DNA from: Ochrobactrum sp. CGA5
Lineage (GTDB): Bacteria; Pseudomonadota; Alphaproteobacteria; Rhizobiales; Rhizobiaceae
NCBI RefSeq assembly: GCF_006345815.1
Contig: NZ_VCIG01000038.1
Location: 124,001-188,000, forward strand
Direction of reading: 5' to 3'
DNA length: 64,000 nucleotides
Shown piece after piece: positions 7,632 to 17,738 of the stretch. The stretch's first letter is position 1. Every line of letters starts with the position of its first letter. Both the position numbers and the translations under genes were made by a program. The notes below the pieces were generated by a model. That model was not told where the DNA came from. It searched no databases and worked only from the letters and a program-made list of their open reading frames with translations.

Positions 7632-9245
7632 ATGGCACGCGAACGTATCTATATCTACGACACCACTCTGCGGGATGGACAGCAGACCCCTGGGATTGAT
7701 TTTTCAGTGGAGGACAAGAAGTCGATTGTCGCGCTGCTGGAAGAACTTGGCGTCGATTATGTGGAAGGCGGTTATCCGGGCGCCAACCCGACCGACACGG
7801 CCTTTTTCAAGCGTCGCCAGACAGCACGCGCCAAGTTCGCGGCCTTTGGGATGACGAAGCGCGCAGGCGTTTCGGCATCCAACGATCCGGGTCTTTCCAG
7901 CTTACTTCAAGCCTCTGCCGATGCCGTCTGTTTCGTTGCGAAGAGCTGGGACTATCACGTCCGTCTTGCACTAGGCTGTACCAACGAGGAAAATTTGGAG
8001 TCGATCACGGCTTCTGTCACGGCTGCTCGCATGGCGGGACGGGAAGCGCTGGTCGATTGCGAGCATTTCTTCGACGGATACAAGGCCAACCCCGAATATG
8101 CGCTTGCCTGTGCAAAGGCTGCCTATTCTGCAGGCGCACGTTGGGTTGTGCTCTGTGATACGAATGGCGGTACGCAGCCATCGGAAATTGCCGAAATTGT
8201 TGCCGCCGTGACGGCTGTAGTTCCGGGCGAGAGCCTTGGCATCCACGCTCATAATGACACCGAGCAGGCGGTAGCCGTCTCGCTCGCGGCCATCGATGCG
8301 GGTGTGCGCCATGTGCAAGGGACCCTCAACGGGATTGGAGAGCGTTGCGGCAATGCTAATCTCGTTTCGCTGATCCCGACACTGGCGCTGAAACCCTATT
8401 GGGCACAGCGTTTTGAGCTCGGGATCAAGCCGGCCGCGCTGAAAGGGATCACGCGGATCTCGCGCGCCTTCGAGGATATTCTAAACCGACCGCCTATGGA
8501 GCAGGCACCTTATACCGGTACTTCCGCATTTGCGACCAAGGCCGGAATCCATGCTTCCGCTTTGCTCAAGGAACCGCAGACCTATGAGCATGTGCCACCG
8601 GAAGCAGTTGGCAACAGTCGGCGCGTCATGGTGTCGGATCAGGGCGGGAAGTCCAATTTCATCGCGGAGCTGGAACGCCGTGGTATTCGGGTTGCGAAGG
8701 ACGATGTCCGTCTGGATACATTGATTGCCGTGGTCAAGGAACGCGAAGCCGAAGGCTATGCCTATGAAGGCGCGGATGCGAGTTTTGAGCTTCTGGCGCG
8801 CAACATGCTGACGCCGCAGCCGGAATTCTTCAAGGTCGAATCCTTCCGCTGTCTCGTCGAGCGGCGCTTCGACGCCAACGGTATGTTGAAGACTGTTTCC
8901 GAAGCCGTAGTCAAGGTGGAGGTGGACGGCGAGGTTCGCATGTCGGTCGCCGAAGGGCACGGTCCGGTCAACGCGCTGGATATCGCGTTGCGCAAGGATC
9001 TTGGTCGTTTTCAGGTCGAGATAGAGGATCTTGAACTGGTCGATTTCAAGGTGCGTATCCTTAATGGCGGTACGGCGGCCATTACGCGCGTCCTGATCGA
9101 GTCCGGGGATGCGACTGGCGCCCGCTGGCGCACGGTCGGCGTGTCGGACAATATCATTGACGCATCCTTCCAGGCACTGATGGATTCGGTCAACTACAAG
9201 CTGATGAAGAACCGTTCGATGGCCGGACTGGCTGCTGCGGAGTAA
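7632..9245 (+). CDS. cimA: Citramalate synthase
   Basis: A 537-residue member of the LeuA/citramalate synthase family, which condenses pyruvate with acetyl-CoA to (R)-citramalate, the first step of a threonine-independent isoleucine route. The TIM-barrel part starts YDTTLRDGQQTPG (metal ligand Asp and catalytic Arg) and includes GIHAHNDTEQAV with the His-x-His metal ligands and GTLNGIGERCGNANL. The C-terminal third is the LeuA-type allosteric domain. The opening and the length fit the longer TIGR00977-type citramalate synthase rather than 2-isopropylmalate synthase. The start at 7632 is preferred over 7596. The main alternative is another DRE-TIM acyltransferase. Confidence 0.88.
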   Translation: MARERIYIYDTTLRDGQQTPGIDFSVEDKKSIVALLEELGVDYVEGGYPGANPTDTAFFKRRQTARAKFAAFGMTKRAGVSASNDPGLSSLLQASADAVCFVAKSWDYHVRLALGCTNEENLESITASVTAARMAGREALVDCEHFFDGYKANPEYALACAKAAYSAGARWVVLCDTNGGTQPSEIAEIVAAVTAVVPGESLGIHAHNDTEQAVAVSLAAIDAGVRHVQGTLNGIGERCGNANLVSLIPTLALKPYWAQRFELGIKPAALKGITRISRAFEDILNRPPMEQAPYTGTSAFATKAGIHASALLKEPQTYEHVPPEAVGNSRRVMVSDQGGKSNFIAELERRGIRVAKDDVRLDTLIAVVKEREAEGYAYEGADASFELLARNMLTPQPEFFKVESFRCLVERRFDANGMLKTVSEAVVKVEVDGEVRMSVAEGHGPVNALDIALRKDLGRFQVEIEDLELVDFKVRILNGGTAAITRVLIESGDATGARWRTVGVSDNIIDASFQALMDSVNYKLMKNRSMAGLAAAE

Positions 9246-9390
9246 AGCCGTCTGTTCACGGCGATTGATGCTTCAATCAGTTTAATTGAATGGATTTTAT
9301 GGATTGTTGAGCGCATAGCAGGTGAAGTTCGATGCTTCGCATGCTGTAAGTGGCTTGCGACGCCTTCAGTTTCGACTAGGGGAGGGACGC

Positions 9391-10311
9391 ATGTCCGATC
9401 AGACCATCACCGATACGCGCCTTTCTGACGGGTCGCGCGGATTTTTGATGGCTATCGGAGCCTATGGGCTCTGGGGCGCCCTGCCATTCTATCTCAAGGC
9501 ACTCGGTCACATTCCGGCAATGGAAGTCGTGTCGCATCGCGTGATCTGGTCGGTTCCTGTCGCTTTGATGCTTTTGCTGGTTCTGGGGCAGTTCAAGAAT
9601 ATTCTTCATGCTGTTCGCCAGCCGCGCCTGTTGGCGATGGCTGCTATGACCGCCGCGCTCATAACTATCAACTGGTCGATCTATGTCTGGGCCGTTGCTA
9701 ACAATCAGGTGATGGGGGCTGCCTTGGGTTATTATATCAATCCCTTGTTCAATGTGGTTCTCGGGGGCCTCTTCCTCGGTGAAAGATTGACTAGGGTTCA
9801 GTATGTCGCCGTCGGTTTTGCCTTCGCTGCCGTGCTGCTACTGACCGTCAATGCAGGCGGTCTGCCATGGGTATCGCTGGCGTTGCCGCTGACCTTCGGT
9901 CTCTACGGTTTCTTCCGTAAATCCTTGCCAATGCCGCCTCTGCAGGGCTTCACGCTTGAGGTTCTCCTTCTATGCATTCCGGCACTGGGCTATGTGTTGT
10001 GGCTGGCGGCAACCGGCCAGGACCATTTCTCCACCGGCTCGACGTTTAATGTGTCAATGTTGCTTCTGGCTGGGCCTTTCACGGCCATTCCGCTGATCCT
10101 TTATGCCGGTGGCGCGAAGCTTTTGCGCTACACGACGCTAGGCCTCATGCAGTACATGACACCGACGATGCTGTTTTTCTTTGCGATCTTCATCTTCCAC
10201 GAACCGTTTTCAAGTGCACAGCTGGGGGCATTCGCGCTGATCTGGGCAGGGCTTGCGCTCTATACTTGGTCAATTTTGGTTGAACACCGCCGGGGGCGGG
10301 CAAAGGGCTGA
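9391..10311 (+). CDS. rarD: RarD-type EamA transporter
   Basis: A 306-residue inner-membrane protein with about ten hydrophobic helices arranged as two EamA repeats, matching the RarD family: GAYGLWGALPFYLKAL, ISHRVIWSVP-like VVSHRVIWSVP, NWSIYVWAVANNQVMGAALGYYINPL, and GLMQYMTPTMLFFFAIFIFHE. RarD proteins are drug/metabolite-superfamily permeases linked to chloramphenicol tolerance by name only; the substrate is not established. The start at 9391 follows a strong GGGGAGGG; an upstream in-frame start at 9322 adds residues atypical of the family. It stands alone, 145 bases after cimA. Confidence 0.9.
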   Translation: MSDQTITDTRLSDGSRGFLMAIGAYGLWGALPFYLKALGHIPAMEVVSHRVIWSVPVALMLLLVLGQFKNILHAVRQPRLLAMAAMTAALITINWSIYVWAVANNQVMGAALGYYINPLFNVVLGGLFLGERLTRVQYVAVGFAFAAVLLLTVNAGGLPWVSLALPLTFGLYGFFRKSLPMPPLQGFTLEVLLLCIPALGYVLWLAATGQDHFSTGSTFNVSMLLLAGPFTAIPLILYAGGAKLLRYTTLGLMQYMTPTMLFFFAIFIFHEPFSSAQLGAFALIWAGLALYTWSILVEHRRGRAKG

Positions 10312-10428
10312 TGTTCACGATTTGCTGAATACGATCCCCTTCCGGTGGATATTGCACCGAAAGCCTTATTTTGGCCGCTGTCTTTGCCAGTCTCCCGCCA
10401 GTAATCCTAAAGCGGAGAATTGTTTAAT

Positions 10429-12177
10429 ATGGTCTTCTGGTCAGCGCCAGCAAACGGAAGGAAAGTTGCTGGGACTGCGGAGCCAGATTTTGCGGCCTTC
10501 GTGACGACTCCGCGGGGTGCACCGCTCTCGGCCCACAGTTTGAAACCATTCCGGCAGGTTCGGTTCTCACTGCATACACATCTGAGGTTCTGTCTGGCGC
10601 TGACCGTTGCAATCGTCATTGCTGGGGGCGGGTTTCTATTCACTACTGGCCGGCTGATGCGGCATAGTCGCCCCGCGCAACCCGTGATGGCAAATCCGAC
10701 CAGACTGGTTAGAACAAAGGCGGCTGCAAAAGAAGCGCGCTTGGTGCCGGCTGGCAGTGGGGATCAGGCTATCCATGTGTCGCGGCGCATCGATATAGCT
10801 GAGGGTCTTGAGGATGGCGCAGCGCGGCTCTACACCTATCAGCATGTCGTTCTCGACCTAAGGGGTACGAGACGTGATGCAGTTGATAATGTCCTCCACG
10901 AAGAGGATTCCTCGACGGAAGTACAGGCTAGCCCATCCAAGGACGAACTGGAACGCGGCGTGCCGATCAACGTCAGTCTGGCGAGGCCCGATGTCAGTAA
11001 TTCGGCGAGAGTACATGAGATTGTTGTCGCTCCGCAGTCCCGGGAGAAACTGGATGCGCTGCTCCATGCTGCCGGCATTGCCGTTGAGGATAGCCAGCGT
11101 CTGGAAGCTGCATTAGGCAAGACTGAGCTGAATGCAGGTGATCGGCTGGAGCTGCTCGTCGCGAAGTCGGAGATGGTCGCCGGTTCGGATGGACAGCAGC
11201 ACGTCACGCTCGCGCGTTTTGAACATGGCGACGTAGGCAAAGCCGTCTATGGTCGTGCTGACGATGGTGTTTTTCGGGCAACGGGAAATGAGCGCCTTTT
11301 TGCGCGCCTTTCCCGCGATGCGATGCTGACGGCCTATCATCCGCAGAATATCGTGGCTCACAGTGGCTCCATTCCATCGCGGCTGAAGCAGGCGGGAGCG
11401 CCCGACGTGATCGTCGGAGAGGTTGAGAAGTTGGCTTCTCAAAACAATATTGCGCTGAAAGGTCTGAAAACTCCCGACTTTATTGACCTTCTTTTCCGCA
11501 AGAGTGCCGACACGAAACCGGAACTGGTCTTTGTCGAGTTTATGGTGGACGGAAAAAGCCGCCGCCTTTATCGGCATGAAGGCAACGGCGGCGCCGATTA
11601 TTTTAACGAAGACGGCTCATCCATGACCAAGTATCTCATGCCGAAGCCTTTGCCGAATGGCCGTCTCAATGACGGTTTCGGTTGGCGGATTCATCCCGTT
11701 CTGCATGTTCGCAAACACCACAATGGCGTCGATTACGATGCCCCCATAGGCTCACCGATCGTTGCAGCCGGTGACGGCGTCGTGGAACTGATTTCCTATC
11801 AAAAGGGATATGGCAAATATGTCCGTATTCGCCATCAGGGCGGCTACAGCACAACCTACGCGCATCTTTCAGCGGCCAGAAAAGGCTTGAAGGTTGGTGA
11901 GCACGTCACGCAGGGCGAGGTTATCGCCTATGTCGGCTCGACGGGCTACTCCACTGGCCCGCATCTCTATTATGAGCTGAAGGTTGGCGATCAATATGTC
12001 GATCCATTGAAGGCACGGCTCAACGCTGGTGAAAAACTGACCGGCTCATCACTGAGCAGCTTCCGCGAAGAAATCCACCATGTGGATCAGATCGTCAAGG
12101 AAATGAAGTTGCCAGTCATGACTGTTGCACCCGAAACCACGAAGTCAGATTCGGGAAAGGACGAGCGCCATCAATAG
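10429..12177 (+). CDS. M23/LytM-domain envelope protein, zinc site probably degenerate
   Basis: A 582-residue protein with an N-terminal cytoplasmic segment, one membrane anchor around residues 55-75, a long periplasmic region with a predicted LysM/OapA-like middle, and a C-terminal LytM domain (about 400-530): GFGWRIHPVLHVRKHHNGVDYDAPIG in outline and YVGSTGYSTGPHLYYEL. The first ligands His431 and Asp435 are present, but the normal HxH motif reads H512-L-Y514, so the third zinc ligand is a tyrosine. It may therefore act as a non-enzymatic amidase activator, as EnvC and NlpD do, rather than as an endopeptidase. ATG at 10429 is chosen over TTG at 10420. Its stop abuts the stop of convergent rsmA. 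Confidence 0.85.
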   Translation: MVFWSAPANGRKVAGTAEPDFAAFVTTPRGAPLSAHSLKPFRQVRFSLHTHLRFCLALTVAIVIAGGGFLFTTGRLMRHSRPAQPVMANPTRLVRTKAAAKEARLVPAGSGDQAIHVSRRIDIAEGLEDGAARLYTYQHVVLDLRGTRRDAVDNVLHEEDSSTEVQASPSKDELERGVPINVSLARPDVSNSARVHEIVVAPQSREKLDALLHAAGIAVEDSQRLEAALGKTELNAGDRLELLVAKSEMVAGSDGQQHVTLARFEHGDVGKAVYGRADDGVFRATGNERLFARLSRDAMLTAYHPQNIVAHSGSIPSRLKQAGAPDVIVGEVEKLASQNNIALKGLKTPDFIDLLFRKSADTKPELVFVEFMVDGKSRRLYRHEGNGGADYFNEDGSSMTKYLMPKPLPNGRLNDGFGWRIHPVLHVRKHHNGVDYDAPIGSPIVAAGDGVVELISYQKGYGKYVRIRHQGGYSTTYAHLSAARKGLKVGEHVTQGEVIAYVGSTGYSTGPHLYYELKVGDQYVDPLKARLNAGEKLTGSSLSSFREEIHHVDQIVKEMKLPVMTVAPETTKSDSGKDERHQ

Positions 12178-13014
12178 TTACTTCGTTGGGCGATAGGCGT
12201 TTGCCAGCGCGACAAACTCCTCGACGCTGAGCGTTTCCGCGCGGCGCGTTCCGTCGATACCGGTCTTCTCGAGAAGTTCGGCCCCGCCAACCGGTTTCAG
12301 GCTCTGGCGCAGCATCTTGCGGCGCTGCCCAAACGCTGCTTGCGTTATCTGGCCGAGCGCGTTGGCATTGCAAGGCAGCGGGTCTTCACGTGGAATGATA
12401 TGGACGACCGACGACATGACTTTCGGTGGTGGTGTAAATGCTTGCGGCGGTACATCAAAACTGATCTTGGAAACGGTTCTCCATCCGGCAAGCACCCCAA
12501 GACGTCCATAATGATCGCTGTCCGGCGTCGCGACGATACGCTCGGCGACTTCCCGCTGGAACATCAATGTCATGGATGAATAGAAGGGCGGCCATGGCTC
12601 GACCAGCAGCCAGTTGAGAAGAAGTTGCGTGCCGACATTGTAAGGCAGATTGGCAACGATGCGCGGCTTCGGTCCGTCTGGAAACAACGCTGAAAAATCC
12701 TGCTCAAGAGCGTCGCCAGAAATGATGCGTAGACGCCCCGGGTAATGCGCTTCGATCTCTGCGAGCGCATCCAGGCATCGTTCATCCCGCTCGATTGCAG
12801 TGACATAGGCGCCTTGTGCCAGAAGCGCGCGGGTCAGTCCGCCAGGGCCTGGGCCAACCTCGATAACAGGCTGATCCTGCAAGTCGCCCGCCTGACGGGC
12901 GATCTTCGATGTCAGATTGAGGTCGAAAAGGAAGTTCTGGCCGAGTGATTTCTTCGGCATCAGATCATGCCGTTCGATTACCTCGCGAAGCGGGGGAAGG
13001 CCATCAATACTCAT
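12178..13014 (-). CDS. rsmA: 16S rRNA (A1518/A1519) dimethyltransferase
   Basis: A 278-residue KsgA/RsmA enzyme that dimethylates two adjacent adenines near the 3' end of 16S rRNA during late small-subunit assembly. SAM-binding motif I is [10 protein letters not shown], the acidic motif II is AIERDERC, and the catalytic motif IV is NLPYN. The C-terminal four-helix domain follows ([13 protein letters not shown]). It is the last gene of the minus-strand lptF-lptG-lptD-surA-pdxA-rsmA series, 14 bases after pdxA, the same pdxA-ksgA adjacency seen in many proteobacteria. Loss of this enzyme class gives kasugamycin resistance in known species. Confidence 0.97.
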   Translation of the reverse strand: MSIDGLPPLREVIERHDLMPKKSLGQNFLFDLNLTSKIARQAGDLQDQPVIEVGPGPGGLTRALLAQGAYVTAIERDERCLDALAEIEAHYPGRLRIISGDALEQDFSALFPDGPKPRIVANLPYNVGTQLLLNWLLVEPWPPFYSSMTLMFQREVAERIVATPDSDHYGRLGVLAGWRTVSKISFDVPPQAFTPPPKVMSSVVHIIPREDPLPCNANALGQITQAAFGQRRKMLRQSLKPVGGAELLEKTGIDGTRRAETLSVEEFVALANAYRPTK

Positions 13015-13028
13015 GCCATTTGTACTCG

Positions 13029-14057
13029 TTAATGTGCGTTGGCGGTGTTTTCAGCCAGTTCCTGTGCAAGACGAATGGCTGCGACAAGGCTGTCCGGGCG
13101 GGCAATGCCTTTGCCTGCAATGTCGAAAGCCGTGCCATGATCCGGCGAGGTGCGAACGAAGGGAAGGCCCAAGGTCACATTCACAGTTTCATCGAAAGCT
13201 AGTGCCTTGGCCGGGATAAGAGCCTGATCGTGGTACATGCAGACCGCAGCGTCATAGGTTGCACGGGCCGACGCGTGAAACATCGTATCGGCGGGCAGGG
13301 GTCCTCGAACGTCTATTCCCTCGCTGCGTAGTGTCTCAATTGCAGGCAGGATAATGGCATCATCCTCCTTGCCCATTGCCCCGCCTTCACCCGCATGCGG
13401 GTTAAGTCCAGATATGGCAAGACGCGGCGCGAGAATTCCGAAACGTTCTCGCAGTGCGATGGCGGTGATCCGCGAAACTTCGATGATATCGGTAGTGCTT
13501 AACCGAACAGGCACTTCAGAAAGCGGAATGTGTATGGTGACCGGAACGGCGCGAAGCTGCGGACCAGCCAGCATCATGACTGGCGTAACAGGCCTGCCCA
13601 GATACTTGCTGGCGAGCTCTGCCAAGAATTCCGTGTGACCCGGATACGGGAACCCAACTTCATAAAGCGGCTTCTTTGAAATTGGACAGGTGACAACTGC
13701 AGAAGCATCCCCGTTCAATGTAAGTTCGACTGCGCGCTCAATGGCTTCGATGATGCCTGCGGCGTTTTCCGGCAAGGGTTTGCCGGCGCTATCCGCCAGC
13801 TTGTTTGAGAGGGGAAGCACCGGCAATGCTCGATAAAACACGCGGTTTGCCTCAGTAATGGTGGTGATGGCCTCAATGTCGACGTCAAGTCCGAGATGCC
13901 GAGCACGCGCGGCAAGCTGCACCGGATCGGCCAGCAGCGCGAAGGGCGGCAACGAAAGCTCGTCGCGCTGCAACCAGGCAACAAGCGCTACATCGGGGCC
14001 TATGCCAGATGGATCGCCAATGCTGACGGCGAGAGGAGGAACGGGCACTGCGGACAT
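13029..14057 (-). CDS. pdxA: 4-hydroxythreonine-4-phosphate dehydrogenase
   Basis: A 342-residue PdxA that oxidises 4-phosphohydroxy-L-threonine with NAD in pyridoxal phosphate synthesis (DXP-dependent route). Family markers: [14 protein letters not shown] at the N-terminus, [40 protein letters not shown] and [43 protein letters not shown] in outline, which hold the metal-binding histidines. Length is normal. It sits between the surA-like gene (44-base gap) and rsmA (14-base gap), reproducing the classic surA-pdxA-rsmA arrangement. Confidence 0.97.
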   Translation of the reverse strand: MSAVPVPPLAVSIGDPSGIGPDVALVAWLQRDELSLPPFALLADPVQLAARARHLGLDVDIEAITTITEANRVFYRALPVLPLSNKLADSAGKPLPENAAGIIEAIERAVELTLNGDASAVVTCPISKKPLYEVGFPYPGHTEFLAELASKYLGRPVTPVMMLAGPQLRAVPVTIHIPLSEVPVRLSTTDIIEVSRITAIALRERFGILAPRLAISGLNPHAGEGGAMGKEDDAIILPAIETLRSEGIDVRGPLPADTMFHASARATYDAAVCMYHDQALIPAKALAFDETVNVTLGLPFVRTSPDHGTAFDIAGKGIARPDSLVAAIRLAQELAENTANAH

Positions 14058-14101
14058 CGCGTCAATAGTCCAATAAATACGGACGAATCCGTCAGGTAAG
14101 T

Positions 14102-15061
14102 TTAGCGATTGACGATTTTCGCCCTTTCGCGCAGTTCCTTGAGGTATTTCTCGCTGAGCTGTTCGGCCTTCTTTTCCTGACCAGCAGCGGAACCCGTATC
14201 TTCCATAGAGAAGACGAGCTGGGCGACGCGGTCATCCGACACCTGCCGGGTTGAACACACGGCCAGGAATTCAACGCCCTTTTCAGTTTCTTGAGGCGGA
14301 GTGGTGCGGCCAACCGACGTGGCCTTGACCGCTTTCGACCATTCGTTCGGCAACTGCTGCTCGATGATACGACCGAGATCGCGAACGGTCACGTCAAGAA
14401 TGCCCTTGGCTTGCTGACGGGTTGCATCGCAATTCTGGAAGCGCGAGCGAAGCGCATTGGCTTCCTGTTTCCGCTTGGCGAGTAGGGCCGGAGAACGCTT
14501 GGAGGACGGTACCACGAAGATAACCTGCTGCAGGCGATACTCGGTTGCCACTGGCTTTTTGCCACCATCCTTCAGCATGCGCTGAACGGCTTCCTGTTCG
14601 CTTATCATACCGGTGGCGCGGAACCGGGCGCTGACGAGGCGGCCCCAGCCCATCTGGACCATGATGTATTTCTTGAAATGATCCGGTGTAACGCCCGACT
14701 GGTTCATTAGTTGGTTGAGTTGAGTAAGGCTCATCTTGTTGCGGCTGGCAAATCCCGCATAGGCCTCATCAACCTGCCGGTCGGAAATGTTGATGCCGCG
14801 CGATTTCATTTCGATGCGTTTCAGCATTTCGTCCGTCAGCTCCTGCTTGGCAATCTCGTTGAGATTGCCGCCCTTGCGCTGCAACTTCAAAAAGGCCACG
14901 CGGTGCCCAATGTCGCCGTTGGTAATGGCGTTACCAGAAACGATGATCTTGACCTCGGACGCTGCACCTGCCGCGAATGCAGGAACCACAACGGTTCCAA
15001 GCGACGTCAGACAGACTGCGGCGCTCAGCATGGAGGCGAAGAGAGGTCTTGCAATCATCAT
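14102..15061 (-). CDS. SurA-like periplasmic chaperone
   Basis: This 319-residue exported protein has a signal peptide (to about residue 33, ...PAFAAGAA) and a SurA N-terminal-type domain ([47 protein letters not shown]). The following region resembles a single, divergent parvulin segment ([24 protein letters not shown]), so prolyl isomerase activity is uncertain and chaperone function for outer-membrane proteins is the likelier role. Position between lptD and pdxA is the classic place for surA. It is separated from lptD by a strong terminator and a 289-base gap, so it probably has its own promoter. Two tandem ATGs are present. Confidence 0.82.
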   Translation of the reverse strand: MMIARPLFASMLSAAVCLTSLGTVVVPAFAAGAASEVKIIVSGNAITNGDIGHRVAFLKLQRKGGNLNEIAKQELTDEMLKRIEMKSRGINISDRQVDEAYAGFASRNKMSLTQLNQLMNQSGVTPDHFKKYIMVQMGWGRLVSARFRATGMISEQEAVQRMLKDGGKKPVATEYRLQQVIFVVPSSKRSPALLAKRKQEANALRSRFQNCDATRQQAKGILDVTVRDLGRIIEQQLPNEWSKAVKATSVGRTTPPQETEKGVEFLAVCSTRQVSDDRVAQLVFSMEDTGSAAGQEKKAEQLSEKYLKELRERAKIVNR

Positions 15062-15300
15062 TTTTCTTTCCCGATTCCTTCCGGTCGATGAACGACAATC
15101 CTTATCGGACGTATCCCTTTATGGTCATTATCGTTGGTCAGCCAGACAATTCATCATATCAGAGGCTGATCATAAACTGCTTGTATAGATGACCCAGTGC
15201 GGCGAAACAATGACCCAAAAGCTATTTTGCGAAGCTTGTATCGTCTCAATACTACAGAAAGAAAGCCAAATCAGGTTCTAAAGTGCAAATTTCTTTGACG

Positions 15301-15342
15301 AATAAAATGAAAAGACCGGAAGCATTTCCAACGCTTCCGGTC
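15301..15342 (-). terminator. Intrinsic terminator of lptD
   Basis: GACCGGAAGC and GCTTCCGGTC (15314-15323 and 15333-15342) form a perfect 10-bp stem with a 9-base loop; on the minus strand it is followed by TTTTCATTTTATT. It lies 9 bases after the lptD stop, so transcription of the lpt genes should end before surA. Confidence 0.85.
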
Positions 15343-15350
15343 CGTCAAGT

Positions 15351-17738
15351 TTAGAAAGTCTGACTACCGCTGCCTATGTCGCCCAGAGTGCGCAGCGAAA
15401 TGTTGAAGCCGACGCTATGGGATGGCTTATCATCGCCCGGATTACGGGTTTGAACATAAGCCATGGAGTACGTAAAGCACTCATCATCATAGGCGAGGCC
15501 GGACGACGCACGGACCAGCGTTTCGGAAACCATATCATATGTGCCTGAGCCAAAGACACGCCAGTTTGTGTTGATACGGGCCGTTGCCGACCCTGTAATT
15601 TCCTGACGGAGGTCGCTATAACCATAGGCAGGCTGCGGGGCGATGTAAGCGTATTGTGCTGAAACGGTCAGCTTCTGCCAGCTCTTCTGGGCTTCAAGTT
15701 CGCCACGCTGCACTGCGAAACTGTCCTTGTCGAAGCGTCCACGAGCGGCCAGAGCAAGGCCGGTCGAATTGGACGTTCCGATCATGGCCACATAGTCAGA
15801 GCGCGCATCCTGCAGGCCGGATTCTGCGCCGACATTGACGAAATCGCTCGTGCCGTAGGAGTTTACGCCACCCAACTGGAACGACTGACCGCCGAGGGCA
15901 TACAGGGCCCAGTCGCTGTTGTTGAAGTTGCCCGAATAACGCAGGCCGAGATTGGCGCGAGTTCCGCCTTCAACACGATCATAACCCGAGAATTTATCGC
16001 GCGAGAACAGGTTGGTCGCATCGAATACGAAGCTCTGGGCATCTTCATTGGGCAACTCGCCCGCATAGCGCTCGTTGTTGCGAACATAAAGCTGTGCGAT
16101 CGGCTCGATGATATGGGTCGAGCTGGTGGTCGAGAATAGGATTGGCCAGCGCAGTTCAAGTCCTGCGGTTGCCATGGCGCGAAGCGCTTCCGAGCGTACC
16201 AATGCGTCCGTATAGCCGGCGGCCGCCGGATCGAAATTGGTATTGGCGCCGATTGCATCACCGCGCAATGCCAGCAAAGGCGTGATGACCAGACCGGCAG
16301 GCGTGATGAAGGTGCGCTTCCATTCTGCTTCCGTGGTCAGGCGTGCGTTGGTTCCATCAAAACCGGGAATGCGAGGATAACGAGGGCCGATAAGATTGTT
16401 GTCGGCATCCCTAATCGCAGGCGTATAATTCGCATTCTGACGATAGAGAACCTGCAGATTGGTGGTGAAATTCAGTTCACCGCCATAGACGGGTTCCGGC
16501 ATCGTGTATGAATAATCAAGGCTCGGGAAAACCCAAGGCTGCTTCGAGTGCATCTCGTTAGGATCATTCGCCAGCAGCGATTCCTGCACATTGAAGCGAT
16601 AGAAATTCAGATCGAAATAATTACGGTTGTTGATGCCTGTAAGATATATCTTCGACACCTGAGTTTCAGCATTATAGCCTTCAAGGCCATAGGTGCGGCT
16701 GAAATTGCGGTCGGTCTGCGCCATCACATCCCAGCCAAAACGCCAGCGCGAATTGAGGTCAAAATCGCCTTTCGAGGCAATCATACCGCGATTGTCTTCT
16801 TCGCGATCAACGGTGTTGGGATCGAATTCACCCGGCTTGTTTTGGTGAATGCCAGCGATGCGAAGATTGTAGGTACCGTTCTCCAGACGATGACGCCATT
16901 CAGCTTCAGTCAGGAAACCCTGCTTCGTATAGGCTGTCGTGGAAAGCGTGAGATCATAATTAGGGGCAAGTGCCCAGAAATATGAGTTCTTGATGCCTAC
17001 ACCCAGGTCATCCTTGTAGGAAAAACCCGGAAACAGGAAGCCGCTCTTGCGCTTCACCGTTGGGTCAGCCATCTCGAACGCCGGGAAATAGGCAAGCGGC
17101 ATGCCGAAGAGCTCGAAGCGGCCATGTTCGAAACGGACCGTTTTCGTCGTGCTGTTCCAGATTATCTTGCGGGCTTTGATCTGCCAGAGAACAGGCTTGT
17201 CCGGGTTCTTTGCGCAGGGTTCGCAAGCCGTATAAACGCCGTTGTTGAACGTCGTGATTTCACCGTTGCTGCGTTCAGCGCTTTCAGCCGCAAAGCGGGT
17301 GTTGTCCGTTGTCTCGACGCGAAGGCCGTTCACGAAGCCGTCGCGGAAACTATCGGTGACGTCCATATGGTCGGAGTAGATCTTGTTGCCGTCACGTTCG
17401 ACGACCTCAACGTTACCCGAAGCGGTCATGCGCCGCGTCTGCTGGTTATAGGTTACCTTATCCGCAACGAGACGATTGCCGTCATATTCGATGCGTACCT
17501 TGCCCTGAGCCGTGACGGTATTGACGTCGCGATCGTAGACAAGCTCGTCAGCTTGCAGAAGCATGCGTGCGTTTGGATCGCTCGTGTAATTGGCAGCAAG
17601 AGCTTCCTGTGCCGATGCGGGCGAGGGCAGGGCTGCGACAGAAATGAAAGGCAAAGCAAGGACGCACGCCAAGGCCGTCCCGCGCGTCAGGCGCGAGAGC
17701 GAATGGGGCAATACCATGCGGGCGTTACTCGAACCCAC
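15351..17738 (-). CDS. lptD: LPS-assembly outer-membrane protein LptD
   Basis: A 795-residue protein that inserts lipopolysaccharide into the outer leaflet of the outer membrane. After a signal peptide (ending around SPASAQ), residues about 50-170 form the OstA-type jellyroll (LLQADELVYDRDVNTVTAQGKV, YNQQTRRMTASGNVEV), and the rest is a large beta-barrel with many alternating aromatic strands. The start is GTG at 17738, which overlaps the lptG TAG and has AAGGAGG 7 bases upstream; an ATG at 17717 is the alternative. Coupling to lptF and lptG, the inner-membrane permease pair of the same pathway, is functionally sensible. A strong terminator follows. Confidence 0.96.
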   Translation of the reverse strand: MGSSNARMVLPHSLSRLTRGTALACVLALPFISVAALPSPASAQEALAANYTSDPNARMLLQADELVYDRDVNTVTAQGKVRIEYDGNRLVADKVTYNQQTRRMTASGNVEVVERDGNKIYSDHMDVTDSFRDGFVNGLRVETTDNTRFAAESAERSNGEITTFNNGVYTACEPCAKNPDKPVLWQIKARKIIWNSTTKTVRFEHGRFELFGMPLAYFPAFEMADPTVKRKSGFLFPGFSYKDDLGVGIKNSYFWALAPNYDLTLSTTAYTKQGFLTEAEWRHRLENGTYNLRIAGIHQNKPGEFDPNTVDREEDNRGMIASKGDFDLNSRWRFGWDVMAQTDRNFSRTYGLEGYNAETQVSKIYLTGINNRNYFDLNFYRFNVQESLLANDPNEMHSKQPWVFPSLDYSYTMPEPVYGGELNFTTNLQVLYRQNANYTPAIRDADNNLIGPRYPRIPGFDGTNARLTTEAEWKRTFITPAGLVITPLLALRGDAIGANTNFDPAAAGYTDALVRSEALRAMATAGLELRWPILFSTTSSTHIIEPIAQLYVRNNERYAGELPNEDAQSFVFDATNLFSRDKFSGYDRVEGGTRANLGLRYSGNFNNSDWALYALGGQSFQLGGVNSYGTSDFVNVGAESGLQDARSDYVAMIGTSNSTGLALAARGRFDKDSFAVQRGELEAQKSWQKLTVSAQYAYIAPQPAYGYSDLRQEITGSATARINTNWRVFGSGTYDMVSETLVRASSGLAYDDECFTYSMAYVQTRNPGDDKPSHSVGFNISLRTLGDIGSGSQTF

